The notes under the pieces are model-generated. The model made no database searches. It was not told where the DNA came from and saw nothing but the letters and a program-made list of their open reading frames with translations. From assembly GCA_035275625.1 (NCBI GenBank), contig DATEMK010000416.1, forward strand, positions 1 to 17,803: a DNA stretch of 17,803 bases, read 5' to 3'. Positions within the stretch are counted from its first letter, which is position 1; every line of letters starts with the position of its first letter. Below, piece after piece: positions 8,719 to 15,912 of this stretch. This DNA comes from DATEMK01 sp035275625 (GTDB lineage Bacteria; Bacteroidota; Bacteroidia; AKYH767-A; OLB10). A program made the position numbers and the translations under genes.

Positions 8719-9471
8719 TTACTTATTGACGTTTATAATATCCAGCAAATCATCCTTCCTGCTTTTAGAAACATTCAAAAGTGTTCCATCATTCATTTCT
8801 ACCTGCCCTCCATCACCCCGCACATACTTTTTTATCTCCCGCAGGTTAATGAGGTATGAATTGTGTATCCTGAAAAATTTAAAAGGAGAAAGCAATTCTT
8901 CATATTCTTTAAGATGTTTTGAAATAACAATGGGCTTTGCATTCTTTAAATGAAAAGTGGTATAAGGACCGTCTGATTCACAGTAACTAATGTCGGTTAC
9001 ATTTACGAGGTGCAAACCTTCCGAAGTTGACAAAGCAATTTTCTGAAGGTCATTATTTTTATTCTGGAAGTTATGCAGCAAAACATCCAGGTTGCTCTGT
9101 AATAAGTTTTTCCTGTGATGCTTTTCCACTTTGTTTACTGCCTGCTTCAAATCATTCACATCAATTGGCTTCAGCAAATAATCAATCGCGCTGAATTTGA
9201 TTGCACGCAATGCATACTTTTCGTAAGCTGTTGTAAAAATTATTGCAAAATCTATTTCACTGAATTTTTTAAGTAAATCAAAACCCGTTTCGCTTTGCAT
9301 TTCAATATCAAGAAAAACAAGTTCGGGTTTTAAGGTGACTATTTTTTCGTAAGCATCGGGAACATTATATGAAATACCTGCTACATCTATATTTTCACAA
9401 AATTCTTTCAACAGTTTTTCAAGAAGCCTTGCGCTTCCTTTTTCATCTTCAACAATCAGGGCGCGAATCAT
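8719..9471 (-). CDS. LytTR-family response regulator
   Basis: 250 residues with the architecture of LytR/AlgR/AgrA regulators. The receiver domain (about 1-120) has acidic residues E8, D9 and E10, the phosphoacceptor D55 in LVFLDIEM, T80/T81 in IIFTTAYEKYA and K101 in LLKPID. The C-terminal LytTR DNA-binding domain (about 145-245) shows the typical YCESDGPYTTFHL, the FFRIHNSYLINL core (the 'RxHrSylVNl' signature) and a closing VSKSRKDDLL. It should bind DNA directly when phosphorylated. The start codon is two bases after the stop of the upstream kinase gene, so the two are co-transcribed and almost certainly form a two-component pair. Confidence 0.95.
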   Translation of the reverse strand: MIRALIVEDEKGSARLLEKLLKEFCENIDVAGISYNVPDAYEKIVTLKPELVFLDIEMQSETGFDLLKKFSEIDFAIIFTTAYEKYALRAIKFSAIDYLLKPIDVNDLKQAVNKVEKHHRKNLLQSNLDVLLHNFQNKNNDLQKIALSTSEGLHLVNVTDISYCESDGPYTTFHLKNAKPIVISKHLKEYEELLSPFKFFRIHNSYLINLREIKKYVRGDGGQVEMNDGTLLNVSKSRKDDLLDIINVNK

Positions 9472-9473
9472 TT

Positions 9474-11414
9474 TTATGTAATAGTAAATTCAAGCTCAAC
9501 CTTTGTACCCACAGCATTTCCTGCCGCATCAACTAAATCTTCAATGTGCAAAGATGTTTTCGCTTTGGATGTTTTATTTATCGTATCAATCCTTTCGGTT
9601 GTAAGTTTTATTCCCAGCCCGGGATGCTGGTAGGATTTGTTTTGCTTAATCTCCATTGCCTTTTTTCTTCCGATTCCATTGTCCTCGATCACACACTTTA
9701 ATTTTTCACCGGCTTTTTTCATGGACAACAAAATGCGGCAACCATTTTCTTTTCCAATGAAACCATGGAGGATAGCATTTTCAAGAAACGGCTGAATGAT
9801 CATAGAAGGAATCTCTGTTTCATAAATATTTATGGTATCATCCACATCAAAAGTACAATCAAATTTATGGTTGAACCGAAGCGATTCAAGCTCTGCGTAC
9901 AATTTCAGCATTTCAAGCTCATCCGCAACAGTTGTATTGTTGTTACCGGATTGTTTCAGAATGTAGCGGATGAGCTTTGAAAACTTGGAGAGATATTTCA
10001 ACGCATCATCCCGTTCATAGTTTGCAATAAAATCCTGGATGGAATTAAGCGAATTAAAAATAAAATGCGGGTTCATCTGGGAGCGCAATAATTTTTGCTC
10101 TGCAATAAGCTGAGCCTGTTTAGTCCGCAGTTTCGTTTGGCCTGCAATTAAAAATGCAATAATTAAAATCAATACTGCAGCACCGGCAAAAGTGAAAACA
10201 AGGTAGCGGCTCCGGTTCAATTGAAGCTCTTTAATTTCATTGTTGCGGATAAGGTTTTCATTTTTCTGCTGAAGCAATGCTATCTCTTTTTCTTTTTTCT
10301 CTGTTTCATATTTAGTTTGAATTTCCGCAATTTTTTTGTTCTTGTCCTCATTAAAAATGGAATCGTTCAGCCCTGTAAACAGGATGGAATAATCATATGC
10401 ATTTTTAAAATCTTTCTTCTGTGCATACATATTGGCGAACAGCTTATAACCGCTCCTTACCCTCTCCTGCGAACTTATTTCTTTTGACAGCAGCAATCCT
10501 TTATTTAAGAACGTTGCCGCATTTACATAATCTTTCAAATCTGTGTAAACATCACCGATGGATAAATATACAGTTGCCAGATCGTATGGGTCGCCTTTCT
10601 CCAGGGCAATGGAAAGGGAGCTTAAATAATTCTTTAAAGCCAGCCTGAAACTGTCTAATTGCGAATAAATATTTCCAAGATTGTTGTAGCAAAAATACTG
10701 GCCGTTCATATTGTTTAACCGTTCTTTTATTTCAAGAGCTTCTTTTGAAATTTGCAGAGCATCACTATATCTTTTCTGCCCGATGTAAACAGAAGCAATA
10801 CCGTCATAAGTAACTGCCAAACCATTGCTGTCATTTACCTCCTTATACAAACCTGATGAAAGAGCATAATTTTCTAAAGCCAACGGATAATTTGTTTGTG
10901 CGAGATATAAATTTCCAAGACTGTTATACGTGTTTGCCATCCCTTTCTTATTACCCAGTTCCTCTTTTATTTTTAAAGATTTTAAATAATAAGGCAATGC
11001 GGCAGGGTAATCAGCAAGGTTGAGATAAATATTCCCGATGTTCTGGTACGATGCCGCAATTTCTTTTTTCAGCTTTAATTTTTCTCCTATTTGAACTGCT
11101 TCAAAGTGACATTTGAGCGCCTCGCTGTAATTGCCAAGCGAAGTGTATATGACTCCCATGTTATTTAAGCTGTTTCTTTTGCCGGATTCGTCTTTTATTT
11201 TAATGGAAACAGCTTGCGATTGATTGGCAAATTCTAATGCTTTTTCCGGGTCAGATCCTTTATTAAGATTAACAAGTTCATTAAGCACTTTTATTTTTAT
11301 GGTATCTGCAATCGAAGTAGTAAGCAATGCCTGTAAACTGTCCGCCTCTTTATTTTGAGAGAAGACATTTACACTGCTTAGAAAAAGATAAAAAAGGAGT
11401 GTTATTTTTTTCAC
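9474..11414 (-). CDS. TPR-containing LytS-type sensor histidine kinase
   Basis: 646 residues from the GTG chosen here. The frame stays open to a TTG at 11459, but the 15 extra residues (starting MEYYPLIWEYF) would precede what is otherwise a clean signal peptide (VKKITLLFYLFLSSVNVFSQ), and no in-frame ATG exists nearby. About six or seven tetratricopeptide repeats (about 80-340) form a periplasmic sensor. A Lys/Glu-rich coiled coil (about 355-400) and one membrane helix (about 404-425) follow. The kinase core is the His_kinase (LytS/YehU) type: H450 in QMNPHFIFNSLNS, N546 in IIQPFLENAILHG, IEDNGIG (576-582) and a GLGIKLTTER box (599-608). The TPR array suggests it senses a protein or peptide partner rather than a small ligand. 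It lies directly upstream of the LytTR regulator. Confidence 0.93.
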   Translation of the reverse strand: MKKITLLFYLFLSSVNVFSQNKEADSLQALLTTSIADTIKIKVLNELVNLNKGSDPEKALEFANQSQAVSIKIKDESGKRNSLNNMGVIYTSLGNYSEALKCHFEAVQIGEKLKLKKEIAASYQNIGNIYLNLADYPAALPYYLKSLKIKEELGNKKGMANTYNSLGNLYLAQTNYPLALENYALSSGLYKEVNDSNGLAVTYDGIASVYIGQKRYSDALQISKEALEIKERLNNMNGQYFCYNNLGNIYSQLDSFRLALKNYLSSLSIALEKGDPYDLATVYLSIGDVYTDLKDYVNAATFLNKGLLLSKEISSQERVRSGYKLFANMYAQKKDFKNAYDYSILFTGLNDSIFNEDKNKKIAEIQTKYETEKKEKEIALLQQKNENLIRNNEIKELQLNRSRYLVFTFAGAAVLILIIAFLIAGQTKLRTKQAQLIAEQKLLRSQMNPHFIFNSLNSIQDFIANYERDDALKYLSKFSKLIRYILKQSGNNNTTVADELEMLKLYAELESLRFNHKFDCTFDVDDTINIYETEIPSMIIQPFLENAILHGFIGKENGCRILLSMKKAGEKLKCVIEDNGIGRKKAMEIKQNKSYQHPGLGIKLTTERIDTINKTSKAKTSLHIEDLVDAAGNAVGTKVELEFTIT

Positions 11415-11499
11415 AAATAAATGTTTGAAATATTCCCAAATTAAGGGATAATATTCCAATGCCTTCAGAAAATTAATAAATGGCGGCTTTCAGTTAATA

Positions 11500-11508
11500 A
11501 ACGGTTGG
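11500..11508 (-). promoter_or_regulatory. Candidate LytTR half-site upstream of the kinase gene
   Basis: The minus strand reads CCAACCGTT followed by TAT, so ACCGTTTAT fits the LytTR half-site pattern [TA][AC][CA]GTTN[AG][TG] in full. It lies about 85-95 bases before the chosen GTG start, and the same 9-mer recurs upstream of the propeller gene (8656-8664). A second half-site at the usual spacing was not found, so this may be chance or may suggest autoregulation. Confidence 0.2.
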
Positions 11509-11581
11509 ATTGAGTTAAAGAGCTGCGCTCAGCTACGGTAAAATATTAAGGACGCATGTGCTGAGGGTGTTTTCAGAACAT

Positions 11582-11617
11582 AAAAAAACTACTGAATGAT
11601 TCAGTTGCTTTTGCAAC
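11582..11617 (-). terminator. Possible terminator of the Omp28-like gene
   Basis: Read on the minus strand, a 15-base palindrome (11591-11605, ACTGAAT centred on one base) is followed two bases later by seven T's (11588-11582). A second small hairpin (GTTGC/GCAAC around four A's, 11604-11617) immediately precedes it. It lies about 70 bases beyond the stop at 11689 and before the kinase leader, the right place to end that transcript. The stem is AT-rich, so its efficiency is uncertain. Confidence 0.4.
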
Positions 11618-11688
11618 GCGGCTCTTTGCGGCCTTAGCTGGAGGCTTGAAAAATTCTGTCCCTGGAAACGCTGCCCGGTACAAAGTTC

Positions 11689-12780
11689 TCAGCGGGCTAC
11701 CTGAATTTTCTTCACGACAAATGCGCTATTGCTGAAAATTAATTTAACAAAATACAATCCTGCCGGAAGTCCGCTCACCGGAACAGTGGCAGTGTTACCT
11801 TCAACTACCCGGGCCAGGATTTTATTTCCGGTGAGATTGAATAGTTCTATTTGTGAAATCGTATTGCCGGGTGAACTGATGCTTAGCAAATCCTGTACGG
11901 GATCAGGATAAATATTTAAAGCGCTGCCCGGAATATTTCCCTGCATGCCGGTGGGACCCGGCAAAAGTTTTTTCTCATCGGCATTAAAAACTTCATCACC
12001 CGTATGGCTTGATGTGAATCCATTAACGAATGCCACTATGCTCACTTTATTTTCATCGAAACCTGCCGGTAGTATATAATTAAATGTGTGAGTAAAATTT
12101 TGTCCTGCTGTCGGGGCAGCAGGAATAATTCCGGCCAGTCCCCATGTTGCGGGAAGGATAGCTCTCACTACATGACGGTGTACAAAGCCTACAATCGGGT
12201 TTCCCAATCCATAAAATGGGTTCCCGATCGTTGACGTATAAAAATTCATCTGGTCATAACCCCACCCTGTCCCTGTAACAGAATCTTCCACAACATATAA
12301 AGTAACCCGGTAATCACCGGCAGGCATGTTGGCCAGGACAGCGACATTCACCTGTGCGGAAATGTTTCTTGTTGCGGCAGTCCACTGGGGAGTAACATTT
12401 ACAGTGAGCACAGGAGTCACAGCGAGGCGCGTTTGAATCTTTGCATCCCACTGGGTAAATATCACTGCTGTATAAGTTGAAGTTGAAAAACTGCAGATCC
12501 TGTCAACAGTCCCTAACGGTGCGCCCTGGGCATATGTAAATCCAAGCGTGTCAACCTCCGGAAAAAACATTGCATCCGGTGAAGGGTAGGAGTGAAGGGC
12601 AACAGTTATAAGATCAGGATACTTTTCGCTCATTGAATCCGCATAGTAAGAACCCATCGGGCAATTTCCGCAGTGAGCTCCTGTATGTTCTTCGAGAAAC
12701 ACTTTTTTGATTTGCGCCTGTGCGCTGCCTGCAATCAGCAAAAACAAAAAAACGACCAGGCTATGTATATTTTTTTTCAT
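11689..12780 (-). CDS. Omp28-like secreted protein with CxxC thioredoxin-like motif and T9SS sorting domain
   Basis: 363 residues, signal peptide about 1-22 (ending GSAQA). The mature N-terminus reads VFLEEHTGAHCGNCPMG, placing C37 and C40 in a CGNC motif like a thioredoxin active site. GAPLGTVDR (86-94) sits where thioredoxin folds have their cis-proline. This arrangement is typical of the Omp28-related family of Bacteroidota, named after a Porphyromonas outer-membrane protein, whose molecular function is unsettled. Residues about 120-265 are a beta-rich domain (VTPVLTVNVTP onwards). A T9SS type A domain follows (YPDP at 291-294 in place of YPNP, GLYFVKL at 341-347). The CxxC could support thiol-disulfide exchange on the surface, but that is inference. 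Upstream there is no exact TAnnTTTG element. The gene faces away from the membrane-protein gene at 13042. Confidence 0.85.
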   Translation of the reverse strand: MKKNIHSLVVFLFLLIAGSAQAQIKKVFLEEHTGAHCGNCPMGSYYADSMSEKYPDLITVALHSYPSPDAMFFPEVDTLGFTYAQGAPLGTVDRICSFSTSTYTAVIFTQWDAKIQTRLAVTPVLTVNVTPQWTAATRNISAQVNVAVLANMPAGDYRVTLYVVEDSVTGTGWGYDQMNFYTSTIGNPFYGLGNPIVGFVHRHVVRAILPATWGLAGIIPAAPTAGQNFTHTFNYILPAGFDENKVSIVAFVNGFTSSHTGDEVFNADEKKLLPGPTGMQGNIPGSALNIYPDPVQDLLSISSPGNTISQIELFNLTGNKILARVVEGNTATVPVSGLPAGLYFVKLIFSNSAFVVKKIQVAR

Positions 12781-13041
12781 AGCAGTAAATTTGTTTTGAG
12801 TTTTTTTCAGAAATTATTTTTAACATGCTGAATAGGACCGGCCGAAGCCGAAACGATTTGTAAAATAACAAACTTTTTCTTAAATACAGGATGCATGTTG
12901 AAAAATTACAGCCTTGTACTTTGCATATTGTCAATTGTTGCCCGGGCACATTTACCACGCTAACCAACTGTTCTCCTCTCCCGAGGTAAAAAAGATTGTA
13001 ATTTAGCCATCAAATTTCAGTTATAAAAATTTGCTGCCATC

Positions 13042-13569
13042 ATGAGAATTGAAGACACACCACGTATCCAGAATTTACTTATAGCCATAACTTTTACCAT
13101 CTATATTATTTGCGGAATGGCGGGAGCATTAATTGCGGACCGGCAAATACAGTTTTTTACATGGGATGTTTCGAGCCTGAGTCTTTTGGTGGGAAGCGCT
13201 ATTTTCGGAATGAAGCTTGAAAAAAAAGAATATGTAACCGCGGCAGCGGGCTTTACAGTTCTTGCGATTGCAGAAGGAGTTATTTACTCTGAGCTGGCTA
13301 CTTCAGGCAACCCCGATCCCATTTCAGTTGCTTCAGGGATGTTGCTGTATATTCCATCTCTTATCCTGATAGGATTGTTTGCTCCGTTCACACCGGCAGT
13401 GAGGATTACCGGGTTAGTTACATCGCTCATCTATATTTTTATTGTTGTCATTGTTTACACCACCGGCAAAATGGAATACAATCATTGGCTGGTAAACACC
13501 GGTTTTATACTTCTTAATCTCACTTCGGCAGGCTGGATTTTTGAATGCTATAAAATGGACAAGAACTAA
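13042..13569 (+). CDS. Hypothetical polytopic inner-membrane protein
   Basis: 175 residues, no family recognised. Hydrophobic segments suggest six membrane helices at about 9-32, 38-57, 63-84, 95-116, 121-142 and 147-168, joined by short charged loops (KLEKKEY, ATSGNPDP, TTGKMEYNH). There is no signal peptide and no soluble domain, and no conserved catalytic motif is apparent. Two acidic residues inside or beside helices (E77 and D42) could matter for function, but I cannot assign one. It is the only plus-strand protein gene between 2567 and the window end, divergent from the Omp28-like gene and ending 37 bases from the convergent gene at 13607. A near-match to a -7 element (TAATTTAG, about 13002-13009) lies upstream. 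It does not look like the T9SS proteins around it. Confidence 0.75.
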   Translation: MRIEDTPRIQNLLIAITFTIYIICGMAGALIADRQIQFFTWDVSSLSLLVGSAIFGMKLEKKEYVTAAAGFTVLAIAEGVIYSELATSGNPDPISVASGMLLYIPSLILIGLFAPFTPAVRITGLVTSLIYIFIVVIVYTTGKMEYNHWLVNTGFILLNLTSAGWIFECYKMDKN

Positions 13570-13606
13570 AAACCTTCACAATAACGCTATACAGAGAAAA
13601 TGAGAT

Positions 13607-14377
13607 TTACTGTTTAATTATTTTGCTCCCATAACGCTTATGATTTTTATCCCAAATATAAATTGTGTAAGTTCCGGCTGCATAGTGCTCCGTATTAATT
13701 TTTGCTGACTGTTCAACCATGCAGCCAGACATAACTTGCCCGGCTTCATTCAAAACTGCTATTTGCACTTTTTCTTTACCTTTTACAGTAACTGTAAGTT
13801 CATTTGAAAACGGGTTCGGATATACGGACAATCCCGATACTTCTGCAAGCTCATTAATTCCCACCATAGTAAAATTCAATGAATCAATCATAGTCGTTAT
13901 TGACCAGTTGGTTTTAACACTGTCCTGCACCCTGAGAAAAAGTGTATCGTTGGGAGTCCATGTAACCGGAAGCTGGTTGTAAGGAATATCAAAATTCCAT
14001 GTGCTGTCAGTGGATGGATTAACGAGGACAAAAGAATTATTCCCGAAACCGTTGTCAACATCAAAAAAATATTCAACCTTGATTACACTGAGGGAATTAA
14101 TGTTTTCGTCCGCTTCAATGCGCCTTCTTCCAGTAATGCTCCAGTTACCGTTTGCATCCAATGTCCTCATGAACACATAATGATAACCCGGGTTTGAAAA
14201 TGCGCTGTAAGGAATGCTGATTGCCTGTGTAATATCAGAATCTGGAGTTATTATAAACGGTGTGCCATTGCCAAATCCCGGTTCAGAATCAATAAAGTAT
14301 TCCCCATGTATAACATTTTGAGAATGCGCTATCAGTGTTGCCGCAATAAATGCGAAACAAAATATAATTTTTTTCAT
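13607..14377 (-). CDS. Small secreted protein with two EYFFD-type repeats and T9SS sorting domain
   Basis: 256 residues, signal peptide about 1-20 (ending IAHSQ). The mature part holds two copies of a roughly 63-residue beta-rich repeat. The first (26-88) starts EYFIDSEPGFGNG and ends NWSITGRRRI. The second (102-165) starts EYFFDVDNGFGNN and ends NWSITTMIDS. This repeat is common in Bacteroidota surface proteins, often in long arrays, so this is a short version. A T9SS type A domain (YPNP at 186-189, AAGTYTIYIW at 233-242) ends the protein. No enzymatic motif is seen, so a binding or structural role is the simplest guess. Its ATG is nine bases past the end of the upstream beta-helix gene's coding frame, so both are expected on one transcript. 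Confidence 0.8.
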   Translation of the reverse strand: MKKIIFCFAFIAATLIAHSQNVIHGEYFIDSEPGFGNGTPFIITPDSDITQAISIPYSAFSNPGYHYVFMRTLDANGNWSITGRRRIEADENINSLSVIKVEYFFDVDNGFGNNSFVLVNPSTDSTWNFDIPYNQLPVTWTPNDTLFLRVQDSVKTNWSITTMIDSLNFTMVGINELAEVSGLSVYPNPFSNELTVTVKGKEKVQIAVLNEAGQVMSGCMVEQSAKINTEHYAAGTYTIYIWDKNHKRYGSKIIKQ

Positions 14378-14385
14378 GGCATTTA

Positions 14386-15519
14386 TTATTTAATGGTTCG
14401 TGCTTTAATAGTAACCGGCAAGCCTGTAATGGCAGATACCACACTTGTGGTTGTTGCTTCATATACAACAGGAACAGGAGCTAATCCGGATAAAGTATAA
14501 CGGCTTGAAACAATAGCCCCGCCAAATGCGCCCCTGTCTGTGCCGTCACTTCCGTTTTGATAGGCCTGTGAACCTGACTGTATTTGATAATAACCATCAT
14601 TGGAAGTTCCTCCTGCAAACAGTGAGGTAATATTTGGTTCAACAAGGTTGTTATTGGCTGTTCCGAATTGTGTTGATTGTGTTCCTATATTATAAGCAAT
14701 CGCTGAGGGAGCAGCTGTGATATCCACAATTGCATTTACCGGCATTAAAATATTATTGCTGAAATCGGTTGTGGTAAACCTTAAATTAGGTGTGGCAAGA
14801 TTATCAGGCCCGTCAAATATGTTGTTTTTGCATTGTGTTATTGCCCATGGCCCTGAAGAATTATACCAGAGCAATGTTTTTTTACAAATATTATTATTGA
14901 AAATCAAATCAACAGGCGGAACAAAACCAGTGTTTGAAACACTCAGCGCAGTGGTGATATTAAATCCGTCAGGAAAATAATTTTGAAGGATTGTCACCAG
15001 TTGGATTCCTGAACCTCCTGTAATATGAAAATAAATTGCGCGCTCAATCCTGCATCGCTTAATCGTGATGCTGTCATCCGCGATTTGGAAATATCCGTCA
15101 GCCGTATTGGTATTGACCACTATGTTCAGCCCGATGGCAGTTGAACCACCCGAGCCTGCCTGGAAATTTATCCTCGTAATTTTTGCCGAGTATAAATCAT
15201 TGCTGGTTTTCGGGTTGTCGCCAAGATAAAACCCCGGTCCTATAATTACCAGTCTTTTTGTGATGGTGCCTGCTCCGTAAATAAATTGAGATCCTTCAAT
15301 ATGGAGCGTATCGCCATCAACTACAGATGCCCACGCTACTGCCTGGTTGATTGTGTTAAAAACAGGAAAAGCCGGGTTGCCCCCGAAGTTACTTCCCCAT
15401 GTGGTGGTTCCGTTATAATTGGAACCATAATTTACGCGCCAGATTTTGGCATTCCCGGATGCTGAATAAAGCAACAGTGCGGAAACAGCCATAATTAAAT
15501 ACAAGTTTGTTTTTTTCAT
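14386..15519 (-). CDS. Secreted right-handed beta-helix-like protein without sorting domain
   Basis: 377 residues, signal peptide about 1-24 (ending SGNA). The body has the short-turn, Asn- and Val-rich rhythm of a parallel beta-helix: FNTINQAVAWASVVDGDTLHIEG, in two adjoining stretches at about 55-77, is the usual N-terminal start of the fold, followed by ITKRLVIIGPG and many 'NNI/NNN' turns (for example LIFNNNICKK and CKNNIFDG). DRGAFGG near residue 335 is the typical end of the helix. The C-terminus (TLSGLAPVPVVYEATT and then LPVTIKARTIK) resembles the tail of other Bacteroidota beta-helix proteins but has no YPNP-type T9SS domain. Such folds often bind or cut polysaccharides, but no pectin-lyase catalytic residues can be pointed out. 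It is first in an operon with the gene at 13607, with a good promoter upstream. Confidence 0.8.
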   Translation of the reverse strand: MKKTNLYLIMAVSALLLYSASGNAKIWRVNYGSNYNGTTTWGSNFGGNPAFPVFNTINQAVAWASVVDGDTLHIEGSQFIYGAGTITKRLVIIGPGFYLGDNPKTSNDLYSAKITRINFQAGSGGSTAIGLNIVVNTNTADGYFQIADDSITIKRCRIERAIYFHITGGSGIQLVTILQNYFPDGFNITTALSVSNTGFVPPVDLIFNNNICKKTLLWYNSSGPWAITQCKNNIFDGPDNLATPNLRFTTTDFSNNILMPVNAIVDITAAPSAIAYNIGTQSTQFGTANNNLVEPNITSLFAGGTSNDGYYQIQSGSQAYQNGSDGTDRGAFGGAIVSSRYTLSGLAPVPVVYEATTTSVVSAITGLPVTIKARTIK

Positions 15520-15564
15520 TTTTTTATAGTTTAATTGTTATCATTAACGGGATTTTTTTGTTTT

Positions 15565-15595
15565 CAAAAGTAATTAACGAAGCCTGCTCAGTCAA
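15565..15595 (-). promoter_or_regulatory. Predicted promoter of the beta-helix/T9SS operon
   Basis: On the minus strand, TTG (15593-15595) lies exactly 20 bases before TACTTTTG (15565-15572), giving both elements of the Bacteroidota primary promoter at the preferred spacing. Transcription would start around 15558, leaving about 40 bases of AT-rich leader before the ATG at 15519. It is the best promoter in the window. Confidence 0.65.
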
Positions 15596-15817
15596 GCTCC
15601 ATTTATTATTTGCGTGTTCCCATTTATTTTTCGCGAAAACGAATTCTTTCGCTTTGTCATTGATTTTTTAATTGTTACCGGATGTTTGATTTACCCCGAT
15701 AATGGATGAAGTTGCTGTAAGTGAGCGTCCTCCGAAAAATATTTTTTGAAGATTGTTTGAATTTATCTATAAAGCTTTGATGTAAATAAATTCAATCACT
15801 GAATTTTGTTGATTGTT

Positions 15818-15846
15818 AAATCCCTGGGGTTGGACGGGATTTTTTT
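15818..15846 (+). terminator. Terminator-like hairpin with no matching gene
   Basis: AAATCCC (15818-15824) pairs with GGGATTT (15836-15842) across an 11-base loop, and the T-run continues to 15846, so it reads as an intrinsic terminator for plus-strand transcription. No plus-strand gene ends near it. It lies about 70 bases beyond the stop of the minus-strand S41-like gene and could act weakly on that transcript, but on the minus strand it lacks a T-tract. Confidence 0.35.
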
Positions 15847-15912
15847 GTTGTATCTGCAGGTGCGATCCTCGTCTGGAGACAAGGAAGATAGGGAGACGAG
15901 CGAAGGGACTAT

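Larger units (their letters stand above)
15520..15912. other. Intergenic region with promoter, orphan terminator-like hairpin and GC-richer inverted repeat
   Basis: About 390 bases without a convincing gene. It contains the beta-helix promoter near its left end, two copies of the 16-base sequence ACGGGATTTTTTTGTT (15547-15562 and 15834-15849), a hairpin with a T-tract on the plus strand (15818-15846), and a GC-richer, purine-rich patch at about 15864-15908 with a 7-base inverted repeat (CTCGTCT at 15868-15874, AGACGAG at 15894-15900). An open plus-strand frame at 15806-16042 overlaps the antisense gene end and looks like chance. Confidence 0.5.

Noticed and set aside
3205..11665. Shared ATTCTGTCCC words at about 3210 and 11653
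   Set aside because: Only about ten bases match with no flanking similarity; this is expected by chance and shows no element boundary.
12761..12967. A 68-codon minus-strand frame overlapping the start of the Omp28-like gene
   Set aside because: It overlaps the signal-peptide region out of frame and covers the divergent promoter region; its composition is not protein-like.
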